Shown here piece by piece: positions 1-5,452 of a DNA stretch of 20,109 bases (position 1 is its first letter; every line of letters starts with the position of its first letter). A program made the translations under genes and the position numbers. Location: positions 1-20,109 of IMG/VR virus record IMGVR_UViG_3300025286_000185; one strand, given 5' to 3'. Below the pieces are notes generated by a model, which saw nothing but the letters and a program-made list of their open reading frames with translations, made no database searches and had not been told where the DNA came from. The DNA comes from a virus.

Positions 1-48
1 ATATATACTATTAAATCTTAGCAGTTAATATCTATTAGTACCAAAACA

Positions 49-100
49 TGTCAATCTATCCCTACTAATATCAAACAATATGTGTATAATGTACACCATC
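49..100 (+). promoter_or_regulatory. Promoter region P1, duplicated upstream of both paralogous early genes
   Basis: A perfect -10 hexamer TATAAT lies at 85-90 inside TGTGTATAAT. No good -35 hexamer sits 16-18 bases upstream. The 52 bases aligned here match positions 1591-1642 without gaps at 43 of 52 positions, including TGTCA..CTATCCC 25-35 bases upstream of the -10. The poor -35 and the conserved upstream block suggest an activator or operator site rather than plain sigma70 use; that part is inference. Confidence 0.6.
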
Positions 101-146
101 GAACGGCACAACATGATGTTGTTTGATTTAACGTTCGATAACAACC

Positions 147-174
147 GGCGCTTCTGGCGTCGTTCAGAAGCGCC
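147..174 (+). promoter_or_regulatory. Perfect 10 bp leader hairpin just upstream of the Shine-Dalgarno
   Basis: GGCGCTTCTG (147-156) and CAGAAGCGCC (165-174) are exact reverse complements around an 8-base loop. The stem ends three bases before the AAAGGA ribosome binding site of the gene at 191. A competing stem, CTGGCG (154-159) with CGCCAG (171-176), overlaps it. It lies downstream of promoter P1, so it would be in the mRNA leader. Confidence 0.6.
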
Positions 175-190
175 AGAAAGGATTAGGACA

Positions 191-718
191 ATGTCCTATG
201 AATTGCCAACGACAACGCGTGGGAGCGTTGTAAAAGCTGTCCGTAAGCATTATTTAGGTATAAAAACTTACGGTTTAGCTGTAGATGCCTTGCTAAAAGC
301 TGGGTATACCGCCATGTTTTGTACCGCTCCAAAGAAGGGTGAACAAACAAGCGCTGAACATAAACAGCGCTATGCGGCATTAAAACTCGCAGTTGTCGCG
401 GGTTTCACAGCGTCCCAACAGAAGCTCTTGGAAAAGAACACCAAGGAGTTGGATGACACGAAAAAGATCGAGAAGCGGGGCATTCAACAAGCTATCGGAG
501 CACGCGTAAGCGATTTCAAAAAGCAACTCCAACGTCGAGAAGACATCAAAAATGGTGTTAAGAAAAAACCTCGGGTTCCAAAATCTGTAGAAGAAAGGAC
601 CGAGACCACGTTGGTCGAGCTGATTGAATATCTACAGGCGGCAGAAAATACCTTGTTTGATTGCGAAGAAACAATCAATTTGCTGAAAAAGGCAAAAGAT
701 GAGGTATCGAAGCGCTAG
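191..718 (+). CDS. Hypothetical early phage protein, paralogue of the gene at 1721
   Basis: A 175-residue, lysine-rich soluble protein with no recognised domain. The frame is open upstream to 80, but the first ATGs there lie at or before the predicted -10 box. The ATG at 191 has AAAGGA eight bases ahead, so it is the chosen start. The C-terminal half is charged and probably helical or coiled coil. It aligns with the protein encoded at 1721-2272, most clearly over AIGARVSDFKKQL here and AIGAKISDSRKIL there. The two genes also share a promoter block, so they look like an old duplication. It is followed by a terminator hairpin, giving a single-gene unit driven by P1. Function is unknown. Confidence 0.8.
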   Translation: MSYELPTTTRGSVVKAVRKHYLGIKTYGLAVDALLKAGYTAMFCTAPKKGEQTSAEHKQRYAALKLAVVAGFTASQQKLLEKNTKELDDTKKIEKRGIQQAIGARVSDFKKQLQRREDIKNGVKKKPRVPKSVEERTETTLVELIEYLQAAENTLFDCEETINLLKKAKDEVSKR

Positions 719-730
719 GTTATCAACTAC

Positions 731-756
731 GGGGGGGCTTCGGCCCCCCCATTTTT
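731..756 (+). terminator. Intrinsic terminator with TTCG loop
   Basis: A run of seven G, CTTCGG, then seven C forms a GC-only stem with a tetraloop, followed by ATTTTTT. It sits 12 bases after the stop of the gene at 191 and just before the ribosome binding site of the next gene. Confidence 0.85.
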
Positions 757-773
757 TAAAGGAAGGAAAGACA

Positions 774-953
774 ATGGATAAATGTCTAACAATAGTCGCA
801 ATAATATTCGGAACTGCAATGTTAACATTAGTTCTGATGAATATCCTAGAGCATGTGAGAAACCCAAAAGATCTAGTTCTTTTATTAGCTCTTATCCTTG
901 GGCAATTCAGTTTAACTTGCGGCTTACGTAGTATAAGAGGCAGACAATGGTAG
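774..953 (+). CDS. Small two-helix membrane protein
   Basis: A 59-residue protein starting at the ATG at 774, with AAAGGAAGG about eight bases ahead. An upstream in-frame start at 699 would run through the terminator hairpin and is rejected. There are two hydrophobic stretches: roughly residues 4-23 (LTIVAIIFGTAMLTLVLMNI) and residues 33-50 (VLLLALILGQFSLTCG). They are separated by a short charged loop, and the C-terminus is basic. This predicts a small inner-membrane protein with two transmembrane helices. It overlaps the next gene by seven bases, suggesting translational coupling. Small membrane proteins are common among phage early genes and in lysis, but nothing here assigns a role. Confidence 0.65.
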   Translation: MDKCLTIVAIIFGTAMLTLVLMNILEHVRNPKDLVLLLALILGQFSLTCGLRSIRGRQW

Positions 954-1117
954 AAACATTAGCACCCTACAAAATCAATCACTTCTACGATATTTTTTAC
1001 GTCGTAAAAGATGGTGACCACTACGCTACCGCTCAATTCGAGACCAGAGAAGAAGCCGAGGCAGAACGTAATCGTCTTAACAGTAAACATGGTCTCGGTG
1101 CCATACTTGGAAAGTAA
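947..1117 (+). CDS. Hypothetical 56-residue protein
   Basis: ATG at 947 overlaps the end of the preceding gene by seven bases, and the stop is TAA at 1115-1117. The product begins MVETLAPYKINHFYDIFYVV and ends GLGAILGK. It is a compact alpha/beta-like sequence with an acidic and basic helix (TREEAEAERNRLN) of the kind seen in many tiny phage proteins. The start has no strong Shine-Dalgarno (AGAGGCAG lies about six bases upstream), so expression probably depends on coupling to the upstream reading frame. A GC-rich TTCG hairpin follows directly. Function is unknown. Confidence 0.6.
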   Translation: MVETLAPYKINHFYDIFYVVKDGDHYATAQFETREEAEAERNRLNSKHGLGAILGK

Positions 1118-1123
1118 TTAACC

Positions 1124-1141
1124 GGGGGGCTTCGGCCCCCC
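1124..1141 (+). terminator. GC-rich TTCG hairpin lacking a T-tract
   Basis: GGGGGGCTTCGGCCCCCC forms a six-pair stem with a tetraloop seven bases after a stop codon. It is followed by ACAACC rather than a run of T, so it may slow polymerase or stabilise an mRNA end rather than terminate fully. Confidence 0.5.
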
Positions 1142-1161
1142 CACAACCAGAAAGGTAAGAC

Positions 1162-1389
1162 ATGGAAGACAGATTTAAAGTGCATATAGTTAAAGATACA
1201 AAACCGTGGAATAAATACTCCGTGCATCCTTCAAAATGTGCCTACAGCATGTTCATCCACGATGAACAAGAAAATGAGTTCATGCATCTCCATGTAGTGT
1301 TCCAAGGCGGGGTGGCTAAGTACAAACCCTTTCTGTTTAGGGAAGCTAGAGAGCTTAACAAGCACATAAAAGAAAATAAGGGTAGTTAA
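1162..1389 (+). CDS. Hypothetical 75-residue protein
   Basis: ATG at 1162 is preceded by AGAAAGGTAAG, an acceptable ribosome binding site. The product has 75 residues, is basic, and is rich in His and aromatic residues (for example HDEQENEFMHLHVVFQGG in the middle). It has no hydrophobic segment and no Cys pair, so no membrane or zinc-binding role is suggested. The C-terminal third looks helical (FREARELNKHIKENKGS). A strong terminator follows. It is a stand-alone small early gene and I do not recognise its family. Confidence 0.65.
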   Translation: MEDRFKVHIVKDTKPWNKYSVHPSKCAYSMFIHDEQENEFMHLHVVFQGGVAKYKPFLFREARELNKHIKENKGS

Positions 1390-1397
1390 ACTACAGG

Positions 1398-1424
1398 GGA
1401 GGGACTTCGGTCCCTCCTTTTTTT
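1398..1424 (+). terminator. Intrinsic terminator
   Basis: GGAGGGAC-TTCG-GTCCCTCC is a perfect eight-pair stem with a tetraloop, followed by a run of eight T. It closes the 774-1389 gene group. Confidence 0.9.
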
Positions 1425-1427
1425 ATG

Positions 1428-1462
1428 TTTGATACCAGTTCTCCCGAACGCGGTGCGCCATT
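1428..1462. repeat. GAAACCAGTT/GCGGTG repeat, copy A (diverged)
   Basis: This copy has GATACCAGTT followed by GCGGTGCGCCATT. It matches copies at 1504, 2354 and 2555 in both conserved blocks and in their spacing. It directly follows a terminator. Confidence 0.55.
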
Positions 1463-1503
1463 CGATCTCGACTTTGGTTTCCCTCCCTCACACAATAGTT
1501 TAT

Positions 1504-1535
1504 GAAACCAGTTTTATTTGATGCGGTGCGCCGTT
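1504..1535. repeat. GAAACCAGTT/GCGGTG repeat, copy B
   Basis: GAAACCAGTT then GCGGTGCGCCGTT, leading straight into a GTTAGGGA palindrome at 1536. Here the repeat precedes the palindrome, the reverse of the order in copies C and D. Confidence 0.55.
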
Positions 1536-1554
1536 GTTAGGGATTGTCCCTAAC
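1536..1554. repeat. Dispersed palindrome, copy 1 (spacer TTG)
   Basis: GTTAGGGA-TTG-TCCCTAAC: perfect eight-base arms with a three-base centre. Flanked by TT on the left and AA on the right, which extends the dyad to ten bases each side. Located about 70 bases upstream of the P2 -10 box. Confidence 0.85.
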
Positions 1555-1590
1555 AAAATATACCAAACTTTATTTAAACTTATCATAACT

Positions 1591-1642
1591 TGTCATACTA
1601 TCCCTTTTAATTACAAGGAATATGTGTATAATGTACATCATC
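1591..1642 (+). promoter_or_regulatory. Promoter region P2, copy of P1
   Basis: TATAAT at 1627-1632 within TGTGTATAATGTACA. The 52-base block matches 49-100 with nine substitutions and no gaps. As in P1, the conserved upstream element is TGTCA..CTATCCC, with no standard -35 at the usual distance. Confidence 0.6.
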
Positions 1643-1682
1643 AACACGGCGCAAAACAAAGCGTGAGGGTTGATGTAAACTT

Positions 1683-1701
1683 GTTAGGGATTGTCCCTAA
1701 C
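1683..1701. repeat. Dispersed palindrome, copy 2 (spacer TTG)
   Basis: GTTAGGGA-TTG-TCCCTAAC in the transcribed leader of the gene at 1721. It sits just upstream of the AAAGGAAG ribosome binding site. The paralogous gene at 191 has a different perfect hairpin (147-174) in the same place. Confidence 0.85.
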
Positions 1702-1720
1702 AAAAACCAAAGGAAGTGTT

Positions 1721-2272
1721 ATGAACACATCTACAAGAAATGCTCCCGTTTCCGAGCAAATGGAAACAGCCACCCTTAAATTGTGGAACAAAGAGGCCGG
1801 TGTAAAAAAGGAACGCGGGTTGTGGGGAAAATTGGCTAAAAAAGAAGGGTGGACGGCAAATACGTTTCTCAGTCCACATACTAAGAACCCTAATGGTTCA
1901 ACTTGCACTCCAGAACTTTGGGCATATCTCCGAACAATGGCAACCCAGCAACTAAAAGTACGGGAGCAGAAACTTGTTGCCCTAGAAAGTAACAAGGGAC
2001 TGTCGGAGAATGACAAACTTGTCCGAAGCAATGCCCAAAAGGCTATCGGCGCGAAGATCAGCGACAGCCGAAAAATTCTGCTCAAGGCTGAGAAAAAAGA
2101 GGCTGAGGCAGCGGAGGGTTATGTGGCACCCAGAAAAACTGCAGCGGAACAAGTTTTAGCAAGTTTGAATGTTGCTATCACTAAAATCCAAAACTGGGAA
2201 GACCCACACTTTGAGGCTACCCCAATTATCGAAGACCTAAAAGAGATTGCCAAAACAATCGACAAAAAATAA
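1721..2272 (+). CDS. Hypothetical early phage protein, paralogue of the gene at 191
   Basis: A 183-residue lysine-rich protein. The ATG at 1721 follows AAAGGAAG at good distance; an in-frame start at 1691 would begin inside the palindrome and is rejected. The N-terminal 60 residues differ from the product of the gene at 191. From about residue 65 on the two align, clearest over QKAIGAKISDSRKILLKAE here and QQAIGARVSDFKKQLQRRE there. The C-terminal end is acidic and helical. It is expressed from P2, a copy of P1, and closed by a strong terminator, so it forms its own transcription unit. No known domain is recognised. High early expression is suggested by the perfect TATAAT, but that is inference. 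Confidence 0.8.
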   Translation: MNTSTRNAPVSEQMETATLKLWNKEAGVKKERGLWGKLAKKEGWTANTFLSPHTKNPNGSTCTPELWAYLRTMATQQLKVREQKLVALESNKGLSENDKLVRSNAQKAIGAKISDSRKILLKAEKKEAEAAEGYVAPRKTAAEQVLASLNVAITKIQNWEDPHFEATPIIEDLKEIAKTIDKK

Positions 2273-2289
2273 CTTGTTACCCCCAACTG

Positions 2290-2317
2290 GCCACCCCTTC
2301 GGGGGTGGCTTTTTTTT
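2290..2317 (+). terminator. Intrinsic terminator
   Basis: GCCACCCC-TTCG-GGGGTGGC is an eight-pair perfect stem followed by eight T. It ends the unit that starts at P2. Confidence 0.92.
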
Positions 2318-2324
2318 GCCTAAT

Positions 2325-2383
2325 TTTTGTTAGGGACATCCCTAACAATTTTTGAAACCAGTTTCTCCATGAGCGGTGAGCCA
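2325..2383. repeat. 59 bp composite repeat, copy C (palindrome plus GAAACCAGTTTC block)
   Basis: This copy is identical to 2526-2584 except for the two bases at the palindrome centre (CA here, TG there). It contains GTTAGGGA-CA-TCCCTAAC (2329-2346) and then GAAACCAGTTTC, itself an inverted repeat (GAAAC-CA-GTTTC), followed by TCCATGAGCGGTGAGCCA. Confidence 0.85.
2329..2346. repeat. Dispersed palindrome, copy 3 (spacer CA)
   Basis: GTTAGGGACATCCCTAAC immediately after the 2290-2317 terminator, so probably outside the upstream transcript. Confidence 0.85.
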
Positions 2384-2525
2384 TTAAGTACCTGAAATGT
2401 GGCGACCATAAACTTCATGTCATAACAAGTTATAGTGTATACCCTACAGCAGTATTACCGGTGCACTGTGTACCCATAGCAATGTTCTATGTACCTGTAG
2501 TGATGATACAAACAGCTTCCTGATA

Positions 2526-2584
2526 TTTTGTTAGGGATGTCCCTAACAATTTTTGAAACCAGTTTCTCCATGAGCGGTGAGCCA
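2526..2584. repeat. 59 bp composite repeat, copy D
   Basis: Second copy of the composite unit, 201 bp downstream of the first. It matches all along except the palindrome spacer, and its last base starts an AATGTTCT octamer. Confidence 0.85.
2530..2547. repeat. Dispersed palindrome, copy 4 (spacer TG)
   Basis: GTTAGGGATGTCCCTAAC within the iteron-like gene-free region. Confidence 0.85.
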
Positions 2585-2824
2585 ATGTTCTGTGTTAAGT
2601 TATTGATAAATAAGGAATGTTCCGGTTTTGGGGGGTAATGTTCCGTAATGTTCTGTAACGAGAGAACATTATGTTTTTGTAGCAATTCGTGTCAGCTTGT
2701 ATGCAATTCTGTGGAGAAGTGCTTATCAAAACTTATCAATTTATATGTATTTATTATATAGTATGTAATGTTCTTTTTTTAAAAAATTATAAAGCGATAT
2801 TTTCGACCCCCTTGGACGCGGAGT

Positions 2825-2842
2825 GTTAGGGACGTCCCTAAC
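2825..2842. repeat. Dispersed palindrome, copy 5 (spacer CG)
   Basis: GTTAGGGACGTCCCTAAC, a fully symmetric 18 bp palindrome at the right edge of the AT-rich core, between the two octamer clusters. Confidence 0.85.
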
Positions 2843-3008
2843 AAAACTTCACCCAAATATCACTCTCCAAAATCGGAAAAAAAAGAACATTAGAACATTC
2901 TATATTTTTCAATGGGTTACAGACCCCGACTACAGAACATTACAGAACATTACAGAACATTATACGTTTTAACATGTATACGTATAATACAACACGTTTT
3001 CACAAAAC

Positions 3009-3047
3009 TTGACATTAACTGATATATATGCTATACTTGTGTATAAT
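3009..3047 (+). promoter_or_regulatory. Strong sigma70-type promoter P3
   Basis: TTGACA (3009-3014), a 17-base spacer and TATACT (3032-3037) form a near-consensus promoter. A second TATAAT lies at 3042-3047 within TGTGTATAAT, the same decamer as in P1 and P2. It points into the DUF3150-like gene and the AAA/VWA cluster. Confidence 0.8.
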
Positions 3048-3071
3048 ATAAATTGTTTAGAGGAGAAATAA

Positions 3072-4064
3072 ATGTCCTACGAAAATTCTTCAGCACCGCG
3101 TACAAACCACAACCTAAAACAAAAGGAGAAAGAAATGAATACGCAATTGAACGAAGAAATGTTAGGGAAGTCCCTAACAAAATTTGAACCCGAAACAGCC
3201 GCACCCTCTATCGCGTCATCAGCCTGTCTCTCGGAATTATCCATCAGTCAGTGGGGGGGCCGCAAAAAGGACCGCAAGGCATCAAAAGAAGTTACAGCAA
3301 ACAACAACGCCGCTTCCGGTGTCGCAAACGTCCACAAGAAACTTCTCGGAGATTGTCCCGAACTTGATGCGGTACACAAAATGACGGGTAACATCCGCAA
3401 CATGCACTACGCTATGACAATGCCGTGGAGCGATATAGGGATGCGCCTCCTGCCCACGAAACAATATTTCAACTACCACAAGCAGATGACCGAGATGGAG
3501 AACGAATGGTATAAAACCGTCGAGGCTTTTTTAAACTCCTACAATTGGGAAATCAGCAAGGCCGAGGCAAAGCTGGGTAACTTGTTCTACCGTGACGAAT
3601 ACCCAACCGTAGATACCCTCAAGGGAAAATTCTCTTTCAATCTCACTTACATACCGATCCCCGAAACTGGAGATTTTCGTATTGACATCGGGAATGAGGC
3701 TAAAGCCGAAATCGTTAGGGGTTATGGAGAATATTATTCACGCCAGATAAAAAACGCGATGGATGATATATGGTCGCGGTTGTACAGCGCATTGAACAAG
3801 ATGTCAGAACGGCTCGACTATACGAACAGTGATAACAAGAAAATCTTTCGGGACAGTATCGTTAGTAATGTCGTGGATATAATCGGTTTACTCGATACGT
3901 GTAATGTGACGGGAGACAGCCAGATGTCGGCGGCAAGACTTAAATTGGAGGAAGCCATGTACAGCGTTACTCCCGACGCACTGCGTGAGGACGACTATCT
4001 GCGCGGCGTAACGAAAAAAGCAATGGACGATGTTATTAAATCCTTACCGAGTTTGGATATATAA
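3072..4064 (+). CDS. DUF3150-like protein of the MoxR/VWA gene cluster
   Basis: A 330-residue soluble protein if translated from the ATG at 3072 (AGGAGA ahead). The in-frame ATG at 3135 has an equally strong AAGGAGAAAG ahead and would give 309 residues; both starts look usable. After a low-complexity N-terminus, residues 54-130 carry the pattern SISQWGGRKKDRKASKEV ... MPWSDIGMRLLP. I associate this with DUF3150 proteins encoded next to AAA ATPases in phages and proteobacteria, from memory only. The rest is mostly helical. The dispersed palindrome is embedded in frame near the N-terminus (3161-3178), read as LGKSLT. Its place in front of a MoxR ATPase and a VWA protein suggests a partner or substrate adaptor; this is inference. 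Confidence 0.65.
   Translation: MSYENSSAPRTNHNLKQKEKEMNTQLNEEMLGKSLTKFEPETAAPSIASSACLSELSISQWGGRKKDRKASKEVTANNNAASGVANVHKKLLGDCPELDAVHKMTGNIRNMHYAMTMPWSDIGMRLLPTKQYFNYHKQMTEMENEWYKTVEAFLNSYNWEISKAEAKLGNLFYRDEYPTVDTLKGKFSFNLTYIPIPETGDFRIDIGNEAKAEIVRGYGEYYSRQIKNAMDDIWSRLYSALNKMSERLDYTNSDNKKIFRDSIVSNVVDIIGLLDTCNVTGDSQMSAARLKLEEAMYSVTPDALREDDYLRGVTKKAMDDVIKSLPSLDI
3161..3178. repeat. Dispersed palindrome, copy 6 (spacer AG), inside a coding sequence
   Basis: GTTAGGGAAGTCCCTAAC falls in codons 30-36 of the frame from 3072 (codons 9-15 from 3135). It is the only copy inside a gene body. The following AAAATTTGAA is also shared with copy 9. Confidence 0.85.
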
Positions 4065-4065
4065 A

Positions 4066-4242
4066 ATGGGTGGGCGTCTATTGGGAATGGTTGTGATGGG
4101 GGGAATAATACTCCTCATCACTATTATTGTTATGGAATGGCTCATCGGTTGCGGTGAGAAAACCTACTACCCGAATGGAACTTGGATAACAGGCGAATGT
4201 CTGTTTATCCCTTACGAAGTAACTTACGGTTACTGGAAATAA
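4066..4242 (+). CDS. Small single-pass membrane protein
   Basis: A 58-residue protein whose ATG at 4066 follows the previous stop with one base between. Residues 5-28 (LLGMVVMGG then IILLITIIVMEWLI) are strongly hydrophobic, followed by a Cys and a polar tail with aromatic residues and a second Cys (ending TYGYWK). It looks like a bitopic inner-membrane protein with the tail outside. A lipobox is not convincing because no small residues flank the first Cys as needed. It lies between the DUF3150-like gene and the AAA ATPase gene, so it may anchor that complex; this is a guess. No family recognised. Confidence 0.6.
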   Translation: MGGRLLGMVVMGGIILLITIIVMEWLIGCGEKTYYPNGTWITGECLFIPYEVTYGYWK

Positions 4243-4245
4243 TTT

Positions 4246-4264
4246 GTTAGGGATGGTCCCTAAC
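4246..4264. repeat. Dispersed palindrome, copy 7 (spacer TGG)
   Basis: GTTAGGGA-TGG-TCCCTAAC begins three bases after a stop codon and ends about 11 bases before the AAGGA ribosome binding site of the AAA ATPase gene. Confidence 0.85.
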
Positions 4265-4289
4265 AAAAAACATAAAAGGAAAAAATCTT

Positions 4290-5384
4290 ATGAGTAATTC
4301 AGCTATACGGATGTACGCACTAAACATCGACCAGATCGCCACCGCCATACGTACAGGTGGTAACAAGCGCACCATTTTGGTGCAGGGGCACATGGGCACG
4401 GGTAAGTCTTCTATCCTAAAGATGTTAGCAGAAGATTTACCGAACCACGTACCCTGCTACTTTGACTGCACGACGAAAGATTTGGGTGATATCCAGTTAC
4501 CCAAGCTGAAAGACTTGGATGGTAAAGATTATGTTCGTTTCGCTACCAACGAGGAACTTGGCGTACATTTAGGCAAGCCGCTTATTATCATGGTTGATGA
4601 ATATGGCAAAGCCAACCCCTCCGTAAAACTTGCGCTCACCGGACTGATGCAGGAGAGAAAGATAGGCACAAGTAAACTGCACCCAGACACTATAATTTTT
4701 GCGACGACCAACCTTGGTTCCGAAGGTGTAGGTGACTTGTTACCACCACATGCCCGTAACCGTATGGCCGTTGTGCAGATGCGGAAATCAACCAACCTTG
4801 AATGGATAGAATGGGGAATAAGCAATGAAATCGACCATACATTATTGGGGTGGTGCAAGGATAATCCACAGTTGTTCGCCTCGTTTGAGGATATCAAAGA
4901 CCCAGACGAAAACCCTTATATCTACCACCCACAAGCACAAAGGACAGCGTTCTTCACACCACGTTCCGCAGAAGCGGCAAGTGATTGGCTCAAACAGCGG
5001 GAACACTTTGACGATCAAACGCTGACAGGTCTGCTCATGGGAACCATCGGGGAACGCGGGGCGATGGACTTGATGGCGTTTGTCAAGTTAGCCGATCAGC
5101 TACCGTCACTCGAAAGTATCAAGAAAGACCCGAAAAACGCTAAGGTGCCAGACAGTGCCAGCGCGGTGTGTATGGTTGTGTATCGCACGTTAGCAAGTTT
5201 AGACAAGGAGTGGGTTAACCCGTGGATGGAATACATGGTGCGCCTCGACAAGGAAGCGCAGGGTATGTTCGCCAACGGTGTTCGCGCTCCCAAATACTCC
5301 AAGCAGTCTATGGTGATGACCAATAAGAAATTCACCGATTGGGCTATGGCAAACAACTATATGTTTGCGGGGGATAAGAAATAG
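4290..5384 (+). CDS. MoxR-type AAA+ ATPase (CobS-like)
   Basis: A 364-residue AAA+ ATPase. Walker A is at residues 33-40 (GHMGTGKS). Walker B is at about 98-104 (LIIMVDE), followed by the long helical insert typical of MoxR/midasin-like ATPases. Sensor 1 Asn is at 141 (IIFATTN) and candidate arginine fingers lie at 156-158 (PHARNRM). Such ATPases act as hexameric remodelling machines, usually paired with a VWA-domain partner. That partner is encoded directly downstream. Phage homologues are often labelled CobS from similarity to the cobaltochelatase subunit, but no cobalamin gene is present here, so a chaperone-like role with the VWA protein is more likely. Start chosen with AAAAGGA ahead. 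Confidence 0.9.
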   Translation: MSNSAIRMYALNIDQIATAIRTGGNKRTILVQGHMGTGKSSILKMLAEDLPNHVPCYFDCTTKDLGDIQLPKLKDLDGKDYVRFATNEELGVHLGKPLIIMVDEYGKANPSVKLALTGLMQERKIGTSKLHPDTIIFATTNLGSEGVGDLLPPHARNRMAVVQMRKSTNLEWIEWGISNEIDHTLLGWCKDNPQLFASFEDIKDPDENPYIYHPQAQRTAFFTPRSAEAASDWLKQREHFDDQTLTGLLMGTIGERGAMDLMAFVKLADQLPSLESIKKDPKNAKVPDSASAVCMVVYRTLASLDKEWVNPWMEYMVRLDKEAQGMFANGVRAPKYSKQSMVMTNKKFTDWAMANNYMFAGDKK

Positions 5385-5401
5385 TTAGGGATGTCCCTAA
5401 C
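5384..5401. repeat. Dispersed palindrome, copy 8 (spacer TG)
   Basis: GTTAGGGATGTCCCTAAC. Its first G is the last base of the TAG stop codon of the AAA ATPase gene. A second hairpin (GGGTGG at 5409-5414 with CCACCC at 5424-5429) lies between it and the next ribosome binding site. Confidence 0.85.
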
Positions 5402-5452
5402 AAAATCAGGGTGGGGTATCGCTCCACCCCTTAACTGGAAGGATAAAAGCAA

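Larger units (their letters stand above)
1425..1720 (+). other. Gene-free control region ahead of the second paralogue
   Basis: Between the terminator and the start at 1721 I see no credible gene. The region holds two diverged copies of a GAAACCAGTT...GCGGTGNGCC repeat (1428-1462 and 1504-1535), palindromes at 1536-1554 and 1683-1701, and promoter P2 at 1591-1642. A reading frame at 1534-1779 runs through both palindromes and is an artefact. Confidence 0.7.
2481..2961. repeat. Iteron-like octamer array, candidate origin or control region
   Basis: AATGTTCT or AATGTTCC occurs on the + strand at 2481, 2584, 2616, 2637, 2647 and 2767. Its complement AGAACATT occurs at 2663, 2884, 2892, 2934, 2944 and 2954. 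Copies at 2637/2647 and at 2934/2944/2954 repeat with an exact 10 bp period, one helical turn. The two oriented clusters flank a very AT-rich core at about 2730-2810. One near-match to a DnaA box, TGTGGAGAA, lies at 2710-2718. No gene is credible between 2273 and 3071. This layout fits a phage replication origin with initiator iterons, or an operator array. Confidence 0.55.

Noticed and set aside
1534-1779. Open frame beginning MLGIVPNK on the + strand
   Set aside because: It starts in palindrome copy 1 and passes through copy 2; the palindrome is open in most frames and reads LGxxPNK or LGxSLTK, so it generates false genes. It runs across a promoter and into the start of the real gene in another frame.
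2455-2685. Minus-strand frame of 76 codons
   Set aside because: It is made of repeats (octamers, palindrome and composite unit) with no credible ribosome binding site, inside a likely control region.
4078-4266. Minus-strand frame MLGTIPNK
   Set aside because: Starts in palindrome copy 7 and is antisense to a small membrane protein gene with better support.
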